Assembly: GCF_018918075.1 (NCBI RefSeq)
Contig: NZ_JAHLPW010000007.1
Location: forward strand, 62,001-126,000
Direction of reading: 5' to 3'
DNA length: 64,000 bases
DNA from: Virgibacillus sp. MSJ-26
GTDB lineage: Bacteria > Bacillota > Bacilli > Bacillales > Amphibacillaceae
The notes under the pieces are model-generated. The model saw nothing but the letters and a program-made list of their open reading frames with translations. It was not told the DNA's origin and did not search any database. Position 1 is the stretch's first letter; each line of letters opens with the position of its first letter. The position numbers and the translations under genes are program-made. Shown here one piece after another: positions 44,718 through 53,933 of the stretch.

Positions 44718-45686
44718 TTATTCATAAAGGTGACATGCCACGAAATGGTTCTCTTCAACTTCTTGAAAATTTGGAGTTATTTCCCTACAAACATTCATTG
44801 CTTTTGGACATCTTGTATTAAATGGACAACCTTTTGGTGGGTTTGAAGGACTTGGAACATCACCTTTTAAAATTATTCTATCTTTTATTTCATCTGGGTC
44901 TGGATTTGGTATAGCCGAGAGCAGTGCCTGTGTATAAGGATGTTTTGGATCATCATACAACATTTCTTTGTCCGCCAACTCAACCATTTTCCCTAAATAC
45001 ATAACTCCAATTCTATCGCTAATGTGCTTGACAACGCTTAAATCGTGAGCAATAAAAATATAAGTTAAATTGAACTTTTTCTGTAAGTCTTCCATTAGAT
45101 TTAATATTTGGGATTGAACAGAAACATCCAAAGCAGAAACCGGCTCATCACAAATTATTAATTTGGGATTATTAGCTAGGGCACGTGCTATTCCTATCCG
45201 TTGGCGTTGGCCACCACTAAATTGGTGTGAATATCTTGAGGCGTGGTGTGGTTGTAAACCAACTACCTCAAGTAATTCTTTTATACGTTCTTTACGTTCT
45301 TTTGCTGATTTCATTCCATAAACCAATAACGGCTCGCCAATTATTTTTTCAACAGTATGTCTTGGGTTTAATGATGCGTATGGGTCTTGGAAAATAATTT
45401 GAATATCTCGGCGCATTTTCCTCATTTGTTCTGGACTTAAGCTTAATAAATCTTGTCCCTCAAATTTAACTTCACCTTCTGTAGGTTCAATCAATCGTAA
45501 AATTGATTTCCCCGTTGTAGATTTTCCACACCCAGATTCCCCTACAATTCCTAATGTTTCACCGTTTTGTACATCAAAGGAGATTCCATCAACCGCTTTA
45601 ACCTCGCCTACCTTTCGACCAAAAACACCTCCTTTAATATCAAAGTATTTTTTCAAACCATTAACTTCTAAGAGTTGTTGCTGCAT
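44718..45686 (-). CDS. peptide ABC transporter ATPase, DppF/OppF type
   Basis: A 322-aa ATPase. Walker [10 protein letters not shown] near 54-62, signature [15 protein letters not shown], Walker [13 protein letters not shown], and the C-terminal oligopeptide-type cysteine segment ([15 protein letters not shown]) that in relatives binds an iron-sulfur cluster. Starts 26 bases inside the OppD-type gene. Confidence 0.93.
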   Translation of the reverse strand: MQQQLLEVNGLKKYFDIKGGVFGRKVGEVKAVDGISFDVQNGETLGIVGESGCGKSTTGKSILRLIEPTEGEVKFEGQDLLSLSPEQMRKMRRDIQIIFQDPYASLNPRHTVEKIIGEPLLVYGMKSAKERKERIKELLEVVGLQPHHASRYSHQFSGGQRQRIGIARALANNPKLIICDEPVSALDVSVQSQILNLMEDLQKKFNLTYIFIAHDLSVVKHISDRIGVMYLGKMVELADKEMLYDDPKHPYTQALLSAIPNPDPDEIKDRIILKGDVPSPSNPPKGCPFNTRCPKAMNVCREITPNFQEVEENHFVACHLYE

Positions 45687-46680
45687 CTTTTGCTACATCC
45701 CCTTCTTTGTTGTCATGTAGGAAACATCGACTTTTTCGACCACTATCCCCTAATGAATATAATTCAGGGTTTTCCTTAAAACATCGATCAAATGCAAACT
45801 CACAACGTGGTGCAAACTTACAACCTACTTCTCCCAATTTAGGTTGTTTAACAGTCCCAGGGATAGAGTATAATTTTTGGTCTCTTTCTTTAATATTAGG
45901 TAATGATCGAATGAGACCTTGTGAATAGGGATGTTGAGGATCCTTCAACACCTCTCGCTTTGTTCCCTCTTCAACAAGTTGTCCAGAATACATGACAACA
46001 ACGCGGTCACACACTTCTGATACAACACCTAAATCATGAGTAATAAGTAAAATGGCTGTATTTTTCTTTTTATTTAATTGGATCATTAGATCTAATATTT
46101 GCGCTTGAATCGTCACGTCAAGGGCTGTTGTTGGCTCATCTGCTATTAACAATTCGGGTTCACAAGACATCGCCATCGCTATCATAACTCTTTGTCGCAT
46201 CCCACCAGATAGCTGATGCGGATACTCGTCAACGACCTCATCCGCTCTTGGAATTCCGACTTGTTTTAGCAAATCAATTGATTGATTGTACGCTTCTTTT
46301 TTCAAAGTTTTTTTATGTAACCTAATACCTTCCACTAATTGGTTACCAATAGTATATAAAGGATCTAATGATGTCATTGGATCCTGAAATATCATAGCAA
46401 TCTCATTACCACGTATGTCTCTCATTCTTTTTTCTGAAACCTTTACAAGATTTTCGCCTTTGAAATTAATTTCACCTTCTACAATTTTACCAGGCGGACT
46501 GGGTACTAGTTTCATAACTGATAAAGATGTAACACTTTTTCCAGAACCTGACTCACCAACAATTCCGACAATTTCACCTTTATGTACACTTAAATCAATC
46601 CCATTCACAGCAGGAACTTCTTCTTTATCTGTTAAGAAATGTGTATGCAAATTATTAAGTTGCAGCAGAACATCCGACAT
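45661..46680 (-). CDS. peptide ABC transporter ATPase, DppD/OppD type
   Basis: A 339-aa ATPase, first gene of the importer. Walker [12 protein letters not shown] near 40, signature [14 protein letters not shown], Walker [13 protein letters not shown], and the C-terminal cysteine segment ([15 protein letters not shown]). Pairs with the OppF-type ATPase to drive import. Confidence 0.93.
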   Translation of the reverse strand: MSDVLLQLNNLHTHFLTDKEEVPAVNGIDLSVHKGEIVGIVGESGSGKSVTSLSVMKLVPSPPGKIVEGEINFKGENLVKVSEKRMRDIRGNEIAMIFQDPMTSLDPLYTIGNQLVEGIRLHKKTLKKEAYNQSIDLLKQVGIPRADEVVDEYPHQLSGGMRQRVMIAMAMSCEPELLIADEPTTALDVTIQAQILDLMIQLNKKKNTAILLITHDLGVVSEVCDRVVVMYSGQLVEEGTKREVLKDPQHPYSQGLIRSLPNIKERDQKLYSIPGTVKQPKLGEVGCKFAPRCEFAFDRCFKENPELYSLGDSGRKSRCFLHDNKEGDVAKDAATTLRS

Positions 46681-46978
46681 AGTTTACCCCCTTATTTCAA
46701 AAGTATAGCAATAGCTTTATAAATATTCAACTTAATTTTAAGAAATTTTAAAATCAATTAAAATTATATAAAATTCGTAAAAATAGGTTTGGACTTTTAT
46801 TGTCATTATATAGATACTCCCGTAATTTATTACCGCTTTTATTATTATAAATAATTACGAAGTAAAAACTTATTCACGTAATAATACAGAAAAATATACA
46901 TTAAATTTGAATTTTATTTCTTTCAAATAACTTGTTATGTATAATGAAAAAGAAAGAGCTATTTATGGAGGTGCAATC

Positions 46979-47755
46979 ATGTCAGAGTTATTAAAAGGAA
47001 AAAATGTGGTTGTGATGGGAGTTGCCAACGAACGTAGTATTGCTTGGGGGATTACAAAATCCTTACATAATGCCGGGGCGAATTTAATATTCACCAATAG
47101 ACAAGAGCGCTCCTATAAGAAATTAACGAAACTTCTAGAGAAGAATAACATAGAGGCAGAACTTATTGTGTCATGTGACGTTGCTAGCGACGAAAGTATT
47201 AATGAAGCTTTTAGTGAAATTAAGGAAAAAGTTGGTGTTATTCATGGTGTCATACATGCTATAGCTTTTGCCAATCGTGATGAGTTACAAGGAGAATTTG
47301 CGGACACATCCAGAGAAGGATTCCTTTTAGCCCAAGAAATTAGCGCCTTCTCACTTGCTGCTGTTTCACGTGCAGCAAAGGATTTGATGACTGAGGGTGG
47401 AAGCATTGTTACACAAACATACATAGGTGCTGAACGTGTTGTGAAAAACTATAATGTTATGGGTGTGGCAAAGGCATCCTTAGAAGCAAGTGTCAGATAC
47501 TTAGCAGAGGATTTGGGTAAATACGATATTCGTGTGAATGCTGTATCAGCCGGTCCAATTAGAACGCTATCTGCCAAAGGGGTTTCTGGCTTTAATGAGA
47601 TTAACCAAACAATTGAAGAAAAAGCACCTCTAAGACGTCATGTAGATCAAGATCAAGTAGGCGACGCAACCATGTTTCTTGTCAGTGATCTTGCTCGCGG
47701 GGTTACAGGCGAAGTCTTACATGTAGATTCCGGTTACCATATAATGGGGCTTTAA
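46979..47755 (+). CDS. fabI: enoyl-[acyl-carrier-protein] reductase (NADH)
   Basis: Last step of each fatty-acid elongation cycle. The 258-aa protein has the N-terminal GVANERSIAWGI, the catalytic Tyr-x6-Lys (YNVMGVAK, residues about 154-161) and the C-terminal HVDSGYHIMGL. The start is the ATG after GGAGG; a 14-codon upstream extension would begin inside the promoter -10 (TATAAT near 46940). I saw no FapR-type operator. Target class of triclosan. Confidence 0.95.
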   Translation: MSELLKGKNVVVMGVANERSIAWGITKSLHNAGANLIFTNRQERSYKKLTKLLEKNNIEAELIVSCDVASDESINEAFSEIKEKVGVIHGVIHAIAFANRDELQGEFADTSREGFLLAQEISAFSLAAVSRAAKDLMTEGGSIVTQTYIGAERVVKNYNVMGVAKASLEASVRYLAEDLGKYDIRVNAVSAGPIRTLSAKGVSGFNEINQTIEEKAPLRRHVDQDQVGDATMFLVSDLARGVTGEVLHVDSGYHIMGL

Positions 47756-47785
47756 AATTCTCAATCAAGGTAGTGCAATTTTCAT

Positions 47786-47826
47786 AAAACGCCAGTTCAA
47801 TATTTGAAGCTGAACTGGCGTTTTAT
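47786..47826. terminator. bidirectional terminator
   Basis: AAAACGCCAGTTCA and TGAACTGGCGTTTT form a perfect 14-bp stem between convergent fabI and the ABC exporter gene. Confidence 0.93.
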
Positions 47827-47845
47827 TATAAGACACGTCTACTAT

Positions 47846-49597
47846 TTAACCTTCTGGCATTTTCAATTGTTGCATTGCAAATTCACGGTATTTTTCGTGT
47901 TGGTCAAAGAGTTCTTTATGCGTACCACTTCCTGTGATTAAGCCTTTATCAAGAAACAAAATTTGGTCCGCTTCCACAACGGTGGATAACCGGTGGGCAA
48001 TCACAAGTGTCGTGCGTCCTTTCATAAGGTTCTTTAATGCCTTTTGAACGATAATCTCTGATTTAGAGTCAAGGCTTGACGTTGCTTCATCGAGCATCAG
48101 TATTTTTGGATCTCTAAGTAATGCACGTGCAATTCCAATACGCTGACGTTGTCCTCCTGAAAGCTTGATACCTCTTTCCCCAACTTCTGTTTTATAGCCA
48201 TTTGAAAGTTCTTCAATAAACTGATCTGCGTAGGCTAATTTAGCTGCTTCGATAACGGCATCCTCACTTATATCATCATTCAAACCATAAGTTATATTTT
48301 CACGAACTGTTCCGGCAATAATTGGGCTCTCCTGTGATACATATCCTATTTGACTCCGCCATGAATAGAGCGAAAAGTCGCTAATCGATTGATTTTTTAA
48401 ACTAATAATCCCTTCCGTTGGAGTATAATATCGCTGTATTAATGAAAAAATGGTCGTTTTTCCGGCGCCACTCGGTCCAACAATTGCAGTAACCTTACCA
48501 TGCTCAACTGAAAATTCTATTCCTTTAAGGAGCATTTCGCTTTTTTCATAGCCAAATGATATATCGTTAAATACTAAAGGGTGAGCAAAATCGTTCACTA
48601 TTATACCACCCTCTAAGTCTTCTTCATTCTCTTCTAAGGTTGTTATAATACGTTCAGTCGCTCCCTTAGCTTTTTGTAATTGGGTAAAAAAAGTTGCGAA
48701 CTGCGCCATTGGTAGAATGATTTGGAATAAATATAAAATAAATGCTACCAAATCTCCTGCTGAAAGAACGCCAGTCGAAACACGCATACCTCCATATCCA
48801 ATAATGACGACAAGTAAAAGCATTAATACAAAGGAAACAAGTGGGCTGATTAACGCTTGAATTTTCCCCTCTCGTACACCGAAACTAAATAACTTATTAA
48901 TGCCTTTCTTTCCACTTTTATATTCTGGGGTTTCCGCATTTGACGATTTTACAAGCCTGATTTCAGATAATACTTGGCTAATGAGAGCGGTGAACTTTGC
49001 TGTTTCATCCTGCAATCCTTTTGAAATTTTATGCATTTGCCCACCAAGTGGAAATAAGATAGCTAAGGTTAGCGGGGCGGCAATGAGCATGATTAACGTC
49101 ATTTGCCAATCTAAAATAAGTAAAATGATAACTGAGCCGATGATAGAAATTATTCCTGTGAAAAAGCTCGTGAGGTGGTCAGTGATCAAACCTCTAATAA
49201 TAGCCGTATCGTTCGTCATGCGACTGATCATTTCTCCGGATCGATTTTTATCATAAAATGGAACCGGTAGTAAGAGGAATTTTTTCCAGAGACGCTTTCT
49301 TAGTTGCGAAACAACATTCTGACCAACATAATTCAGTAGATAAATTGATAGCCCACCTGCTATAGCTTGTAAAATAAAAGCTATTACGAGCAGTAAAACG
49401 GTTGATGTTTTCAAAGACGCCATTGAAAAGTGATCAACTAAGTTTCTTGTGAACAACGGAATAAGCAACCCTACTGCGGTCGTAATTAAACTCATCGTCA
49501 CAGCAATAGCTATCATCCATAATGAGGGTTTTGTTTGCTTTACTAAGTCAATAAATTTTCTCCAATTGACATATTCCTTTTTCTCTCTTGTTTCCAT
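47846..49597 (-). CDS. ABC multidrug/lipid exporter, BmrA-like half transporter
   Basis: A 583-aa fused exporter: six helices (about 22-310) and an ATPase domain with Walker A GPSGAGKTT, signature [16 protein letters not shown] and Walker B ILMLDEATSSLD. Functions as a homodimer. I start at the ATG followed by GAAACAAG (49597), nine bases after AGGAAGG; two upstream in-frame ATGs lie on or before that site. Resembles B. subtilis BmrA/YvcC, which exports many drugs. Natural substrate unknown. Confidence 0.9.
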   Translation of the reverse strand: METREKKEYVNWRKFIDLVKQTKPSLWMIAIAVTMSLITTAVGLLIPLFTRNLVDHFSMASLKTSTVLLLVIAFILQAIAGGLSIYLLNYVGQNVVSQLRKRLWKKFLLLPVPFYDKNRSGEMISRMTNDTAIIRGLITDHLTSFFTGIISIIGSVIILLILDWQMTLIMLIAAPLTLAILFPLGGQMHKISKGLQDETAKFTALISQVLSEIRLVKSSNAETPEYKSGKKGINKLFSFGVREGKIQALISPLVSFVLMLLLVVIIGYGGMRVSTGVLSAGDLVAFILYLFQIILPMAQFATFFTQLQKAKGATERIITTLEENEEDLEGGIIVNDFAHPLVFNDISFGYEKSEMLLKGIEFSVEHGKVTAIVGPSGAGKTTIFSLIQRYYTPTEGIISLKNQSISDFSLYSWRSQIGYVSQESPIIAGTVRENITYGLNDDISEDAVIEAAKLAYADQFIEELSNGYKTEVGERGIKLSGGQRQRIGIARALLRDPKILMLDEATSSLDSKSEIIVQKALKNLMKGRTTLVIAHRLSTVVEADQILFLDKGLITGSGTHKELFDQHEKYREFAMQQLKMPEG

Positions 49598-49824
49598 AAA
49601 AGCCATCCTTCCTATATGTCCCACTCCTACTATACATAGTTTATAGCAATTCTTGTAAGGATATATGCTATATTTCTCAGGAAGTTATCTCTTCCCCCGC
49701 TTGGAGCTACGTTTTTTTCATAAGACTGGTTAGAACCCAGCAAATCTAAAATATTTATAACGACAAATTACTCATAATCTTTCCTTATTATATCGGCTAT
49801 AATAATTAAAAGGAGGTGAACATA

Positions 49825-50090
49825 ATGAGTCAACAGAAGCAGCAATTAGATAGAATGGAAGATATGTTAACATCTTTAATTAAGACAGTTGGAAGCATGA
49901 GAGAAGAGCAAACTACTATGAAAGAGGAGCAATCATTTTTCAAAATGAACTAACTTCTTTAAACACGGACGCTGAGAACAGGCATAAAGATATGAAGGAA
50001 ATGCAGTTTATGAAAGTAGATAATGACCTTCTTTGGGAAAAATATAATGAACATGAGCGGGAATTAGGACATATTAGCAAGACGATTTAA
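49825..50090 (+). pseudogene. frameshifted small coiled-coil protein gene
   Basis: An AAAAGGAGGTGA ribosome site precedes an ATG that opens a 42-codon frame (MSQQKQQLDRMEDML...) ending in TAA at 49953. Directly at the T run at 49936-49941 the other frame continues with matching heptad character (QNELTSLNTDAENRHKD to ERELGHISKTI) to a TAA at 50090. One additional T would join both into an 88-residue coiled coil. A single-base deletion, sequencing error or programmed slip are the options. Function unknown; similar short coiled-coil proteins occur in Bacillaceae and phage-like regions. Confidence 0.7.
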
Positions 50091-50178
50091 TCACCAATAG
50101 CCTCTAAAAGATTGCATTCAATACTAATGAAAAATACTTCTCAGAACTCTTCACACATTAATTTCCTACAAAATAATA

Positions 50179-50242
50179 GGATGCCTGTCATCAATATAAA
50201 GCTTGTAGATTGGTATGCTATCATTTTAGACGACAGGCATCC
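50179..50242. repeat. inverted repeat with 11-bp arms
   Basis: GGATGCCTGTC and GACAGGCATCC are perfect complements 42 bases apart, between the frameshifted gene and the convergent ABC permease gene. The loop is AT-rich with no T tract after either arm. It may be a weak terminator or a small structured RNA. Confidence 0.45.
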
Positions 50243-50377
50243 ATAAATTGAAACCTCATTCTTTAAACGTTCTCAGTTTGTTAACCCGCGATAAACACAC
50301 TCCAAAACTTCTATTTTCTCTTCTTATTACACAATCAATCTGCTACTTTGCAATATATCAACTACTCAAAAGCATTG

Positions 50378-51073
50378 TTAATCATCCCGTCTCGTTCTAA
50401 TAAAGCAAATATAAGCAAATAAAGCTGCGCCAATCACCCATAAACTGACAACACCTAAAGGTGCCCAGGAATTGTCTTCGTGCATTTTGAGCAATTGTAT
50501 AATTGGAAAGGTCTCCGCTACCTTCATGGCTGTATCGGCAAGATTGAAAGCTTCAAACATCGGTGTAAAGCCAAACAAGAACATAATTGGCAATAAATAA
50601 GCACTAGTGATTCCCACTGACTTTACAAATAGACCCACTCCCATACCTAGAAACAAGAAGAACAGAAATAAAAGTATTAAGCCTGTCATTGCTTTAATAT
50701 TGAAAAAATGTTCAATATCAGTAAATAGTAATGAAATAATTAAAGTTACTAAGGTTAATAATGCAGTTACGAGACTTTTCCCAATTATAATATCCCAAAA
50801 TGAAGCCGGTGACATAATGAGACCCCGAAGTGTCATTTTTTCATTTTCTTCAGCCATCATTATCATGATAAGACCAGATGTTGTTGTAGAGAAAACAACG
50901 CCCACCACTAAATAAACTAAAGAGATAGGCATTCCATCGCCTTCTCCCATACTCATCTGACTATATAGTGCTGCTAGAAGGATTGGAGTAACTGGCATGA
51001 AAAGTAGCATCGTATTTTTCATAAAGTCTTTCATGTCTTTTTCAAAAATCGCATTTATTCGTTGAAAATTCAT
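50378..51073 (-). CDS. ABC-2 type transporter permease
   Basis: A 231-aa membrane protein with six helices: a short cytoplasmic N-terminus ending EKDMKDFMKNT, an exposed MAEENEKMTLRGLIMSP loop near 75-91 typical of ABC-2 exporters, and a charged C-terminal RTRRDD. Its ATG overlaps the ATPase stop by one base. Third gene of a LytTR-ATPase-permease operon. Substrate unknown; related systems export peptides or confer bacteriocin resistance. Confidence 0.85.
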   Translation of the reverse strand: MNFQRINAIFEKDMKDFMKNTMLLFMPVTPILLAALYSQMSMGEGDGMPISLVYLVVGVVFSTTTSGLIMIMMAEENEKMTLRGLIMSPASFWDIIIGKSLVTALLTLVTLIISLLFTDIEHFFNIKAMTGLILLFLFFLFLGMGVGLFVKSVGITSAYLLPIMFLFGFTPMFEAFNLADTAMKVAETFPIIQLLKMHEDNSWAPLGVVSLWVIGAALFAYICFIRTRRDD

Positions 51074-51921
51074 TATACTAGCTCCCTTCCAGTCACTTTT
51101 AAGAAAATCTGTCCTAATGTCGGGTTATCCGTGTACATTCTTTTCACAGATCCTTCGATAATCAGTTCTTTTATTTGTTCCGCGTTTTCTGGTACATTTT
51201 CAATTTCCAATTTTTCTCCACTAAATGTCTCGATGTGAAAAGTATTGTTTGAATACTTATAGCGTAAATCGTCAGGTTTATCTAGCTCCTGAATCTGTCC
51301 TTTATGCAAAAAGGCCACCCGATCACAGAGCTCAGTTGCTTCTTCCATATTATGTGTAGTTAAAAAGATCGTTGTACCAGCTTTATTTAAAGCTCGTAAC
51401 CCTTGATGAATATGAGCCATATTCCCCGGATCAAGGGCCGACGTAGGCTCATCTAAAAAGATAAGTTTCGGTTTATGAATAAGTGCTTTAGCCAGTAATA
51501 CACGTTGTTTCATTCCTTTTGATAATTTTGAAACAACCTTTTTACTATCGTTCTTTAAATTAACTTGAATTAAAACCTCGTCAATTTGTTGTAATGGAGC
51601 ATTATATAACTTACAAAATAACTTTAAGTTATCATAAACAGTCAGTCGCTCATATAGTGTGCTATTATCTGATAAGATACCAATTTGTGATTTGAAGTCA
51701 GATGATGTGAATAAATCTGGTTTCATATCCAGTACACTCACATTCCCAGATGTTTTTTTCAACTCACCTGTTAAAATTTTAATCGTCGTCGTTTTTCCCG
51801 AGCCACTCGGACCGAGCAATCCAAAAATTTCTCCTTGATAAACTTCAAAATCAACATCCTCAAGAGCCGCTTTTTTATTAAATTCTTTACGTAACTTTTT
51901 TACCTGAATGGCATGTTTCAA
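51073..51921 (-). CDS. ABC transporter ATP-binding protein of the LytTR operon
   Basis: A 282-aa ATPase. Walker A GPSGSGKTT near 37-45, signature LSKGMKQRVLLAKAL (a LSGGQ variant) and Walker B LIFLDEPTSALDP. I start at TTG 51921, eight bases after GGGAGGTGA; the longer frame to 51972 has no ribosome site. Fully catalytic, in contrast to the degenerate ATPase domain of the upstream regulator. Confidence 0.9.
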   Translation of the reverse strand: MKHAIQVKKLRKEFNKKAALEDVDFEVYQGEIFGLLGPSGSGKTTTIKILTGELKKTSGNVSVLDMKPDLFTSSDFKSQIGILSDNSTLYERLTVYDNLKLFCKLYNAPLQQIDEVLIQVNLKNDSKKVVSKLSKGMKQRVLLAKALIHKPKLIFLDEPTSALDPGNMAHIHQGLRALNKAGTTIFLTTHNMEEATELCDRVAFLHKGQIQELDKPDDLRYKYSNNTFHIETFSGEKLEIENVPENAEQIKELIIEGSVKRMYTDNPTLGQIFLKVTGRELV

Positions 51922-52024
51922 CTTCCTCACCTCCCTTTCTTTTAACAATTCATATATTACATTACTTTTCACTTAAACTCAGTCATATCAAGGCGAGATG
52001 TACTTAAAAATAGTTGAAATGTAC

Positions 52025-52975
52025 TTATTTCAGGTTGAAAATCCCCTGAATTTCCTGTATTTTTGTTCGAGATAATGGAATAGTTGACTCAACTTGATTA
52101 TCGATTTTAAGTGAATATGTATTCTTGGACCAAGTAATAATTTCTCTCACTTTTTGCAGATTTACAATATAGGAACGATGACAACGGAAAAAACCATAGA
52201 CCTCTAATTTCTTTTCAATTTCAGCGAGTGTTGAATCCAGTGCAAAAGATTCATTATTGATAACGATTTGAGCTTTTCCTTCCTGGCTTTCGATATAATC
52301 TATTTCTGTTGGGTCAAACAGAATGACTTTATCGTCCACTTTCGCCGGCACTTTGTATAAATTGGCTATAGATGGAGATGCCGCTTGCACCTCAGGAATC
52401 TCTTCTTTATCTGTTTCTAACTCGATATGATGAAGCCCCTTTTTATCCACTCTATAGGCTTGATCTCCAATTAATAATGCATGTTCAAGATTAGTTACTA
52501 AAACAAGAACAGGAGCCCCGATGTCCTGTAGTTTTTTGATCATATTTAAAAATGTATTGATTGTTGTAATATCCACGCCATGTACTGGCTCTAAAAAGAC
52601 AAGTGGCACATTCGAACTGCTCATAAAATATTTAGCATAATAAACGCGGCGAATTTCAGATGGTGTACATTTATGTAAATGCTTTTTTGCACAGCTTTGC
52701 AGCTGGAATAATACCAATACCTCGGCGAAAGGAAACTTACAAGCAAACCATTTGTGATAAAAACTTACATTATCTTCAACCGTTAATCGTTCATATAATC
52801 CATCATGCCAGTCAAAAATCATGGCTCGTCTACTAGATTGTAAACCATTTATAAGTTCAGCTTGCAAATCTGTATCGCTATACAACGCCAATACATTTGA
52901 AGCTTCCACAATAAAAGAAAACTCAGGAACATTAAACTTCTTTATTAATTTATTTGTTATTTTAAAATTGGTCAT
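52025..52975 (-). CDS. LytTR transcription regulator fused to a degenerate ABC ATPase domain
   Basis: A 316-aa protein from the ATG at 52975 (eight bases after AGGAG). Residues about 1-200 align with an ABC ATPase but have no Walker A lysine (residues 26-50), a decayed signature (CTPSEIRRVYYAK for LSGGQxQRVxxAR) and a Walker B of VFLEPVHGVD in place of LDEPTxGLD. Residues about 215-316 are a LytTR DNA-binding domain (IDYIESQEGKAQI, FFRCHRSYIVNL). The architecture corresponds to a known but poorly studied ABC_ATP-LytTR class. It probably regulates the two downstream transporter genes, using the dead ATPase to sense or contact the live one (inference). Confidence 0.85.
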   Translation of the reverse strand: MTNFKITNKLIKKFNVPEFSFIVEASNVLALYSDTDLQAELINGLQSSRRAMIFDWHDGLYERLTVEDNVSFYHKWFACKFPFAEVLVLFQLQSCAKKHLHKCTPSEIRRVYYAKYFMSSSNVPLVFLEPVHGVDITTINTFLNMIKKLQDIGAPVLVLVTNLEHALLIGDQAYRVDKKGLHHIELETDKEEIPEVQAASPSIANLYKVPAKVDDKVILFDPTEIDYIESQEGKAQIVINNESFALDSTLAEIEKKLEVYGFFRCHRSYIVNLQKVREIITWSKNTYSLKIDNQVESTIPLSRTKIQEIQGIFNLK

Positions 52976-53201
52976 ATTCAAAGCTCCTAGGTTATTTCAA
53001 TATGTCTCAAAAGATAGACAACTAGGCGATAATCTTACCGAAATCAATACATAGCTGCACATCATCCGTTCATTTTACGTATTTTTACTTTAACACAATT
53101 TAATCTTATTTTAATATTTTATTTTTTATGTCTGTTTAAGGGGAAAAATCAGATGAGGTGGTTTAAATAGGTTAAGAGGTAACGTGTTAAATGTAAAAAT
53201 T

Positions 53202-53228
53202 AAAACCCATCTTAAGATGAGTTTTTTT
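53202..53228 (-). terminator. hairpin with T tract downstream of the small gene pair
   Basis: AAAACCCATCTT and AAGATGAGTTTT with a T7 run on the plus strand and A-rich on the minus. It lies after the small gene pair on the minus strand and before the LytTR promoter region. Confidence 0.65.
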
Positions 53229-53234
53229 GAATCA

Positions 53235-53459
53235 CTATTCTTCTTTGTCTTCATCAAATGGAATAGCAAAGTTCCTTTTCTTCTGGGTAGGACTTAATAA
53301 AAGGTGACTTCTTATCGAATCGTTTTTCATGTACTTGTGGCCTTTAAAATAACGTTCCAAGTCCTTTTCCGACTTCACACCTTCATCTTTAAGTTCACTT
53401 AGTAATTCTTTTATATCATCTTGATTTAACTCAAAACCATCGATGATTAACTTTTTCAT
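53235..53459 (-). CDS. small protein of unknown function
   Basis: A 74-aa charged, soluble protein with a KELLSELKDEGVKSEKDLERYF helical middle and an acidic C-terminus (DEDKEE). Not recognised. Overlaps the upstream gene by four bases (ATGA), so the two are coupled and are probably both real. Confidence 0.65.
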   Translation of the reverse strand: MKKLIIDGFELNQDDIKELLSELKDEGVKSEKDLERYFKGHKYMKNDSIRSHLLLSPTQKKRNFAIPFDEDKEE

Positions 53460-53791
53460 TCTTTCATGCCTCCTGCCTGCTTTTGCTTGGCTTGCCTGTA
53501 TAACCGTTCATTTCCTTCAGCAAGCAGTCGTGCCGTCACTTCCCAATTTGCAGTACTTAGTTGAGTCATTTCATCTTTCGTTAGCTTTAGCGTGTAACCA
53601 TACGGTACAGTTTTTCCATCGATACCTATTCTTGCAGCATTTTCAGCTATCTCGCTACTTACCTTTTCAAAATGACTGCCCGGTAATGTGTTTTGAAAAT
53701 ACTTCCGAGCTTGGTCACTTTTAAATACGAGAATAAATTTATTTTGTAAAAAATTCGTTTGATGACGAATGTAAAATTGCAACTCAGACAA
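53456..53791 (-). CDS. small protein of unknown function
   Basis: About 111 aa, soluble, with FLQNKFILVFKSDQARKYF and AENAARIGIDGKTVPYGYTLKL stretches. Not recognised. A GGAGG site is followed by two in-frame TTG codons; I take the second (53791), nine bases downstream, since the first is only three bases away. Coupled to the next gene by an ATGA overlap; the pair is cotranscribed. Confidence 0.65.
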   Translation of the reverse strand: MSELQFYIRHQTNFLQNKFILVFKSDQARKYFQNTLPGSHFEKVSSEIAENAARIGIDGKTVPYGYTLKLTKDEMTQLSTANWEVTARLLAEGNERLYRQAKQKQAGGMKE

Positions 53792-53933
53792 CGACAAGCA
53801 CCTCCAAAAGTATTATAACAAATCAATAGATGCCTTTGTATAATAATGTGAACAAAAGATGCATTAATGTCTTTCTTCCATGCTTAAGATAAGCTATGAT
53901 TATAATTAAATATCAAAGAAAGGAAGCGTTAAT

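Noticed and set aside
46681..46978. FapR operator in front of fabI
   Set aside because: No TTAGTACCTRGTACTAA-like palindrome found; only a -10 TATAAT is convincing.
50128..50247. 39-codon frame across the inverted repeat
   Set aside because: No Shine-Dalgarno sequence and it overlaps a structural palindrome; chance frame.
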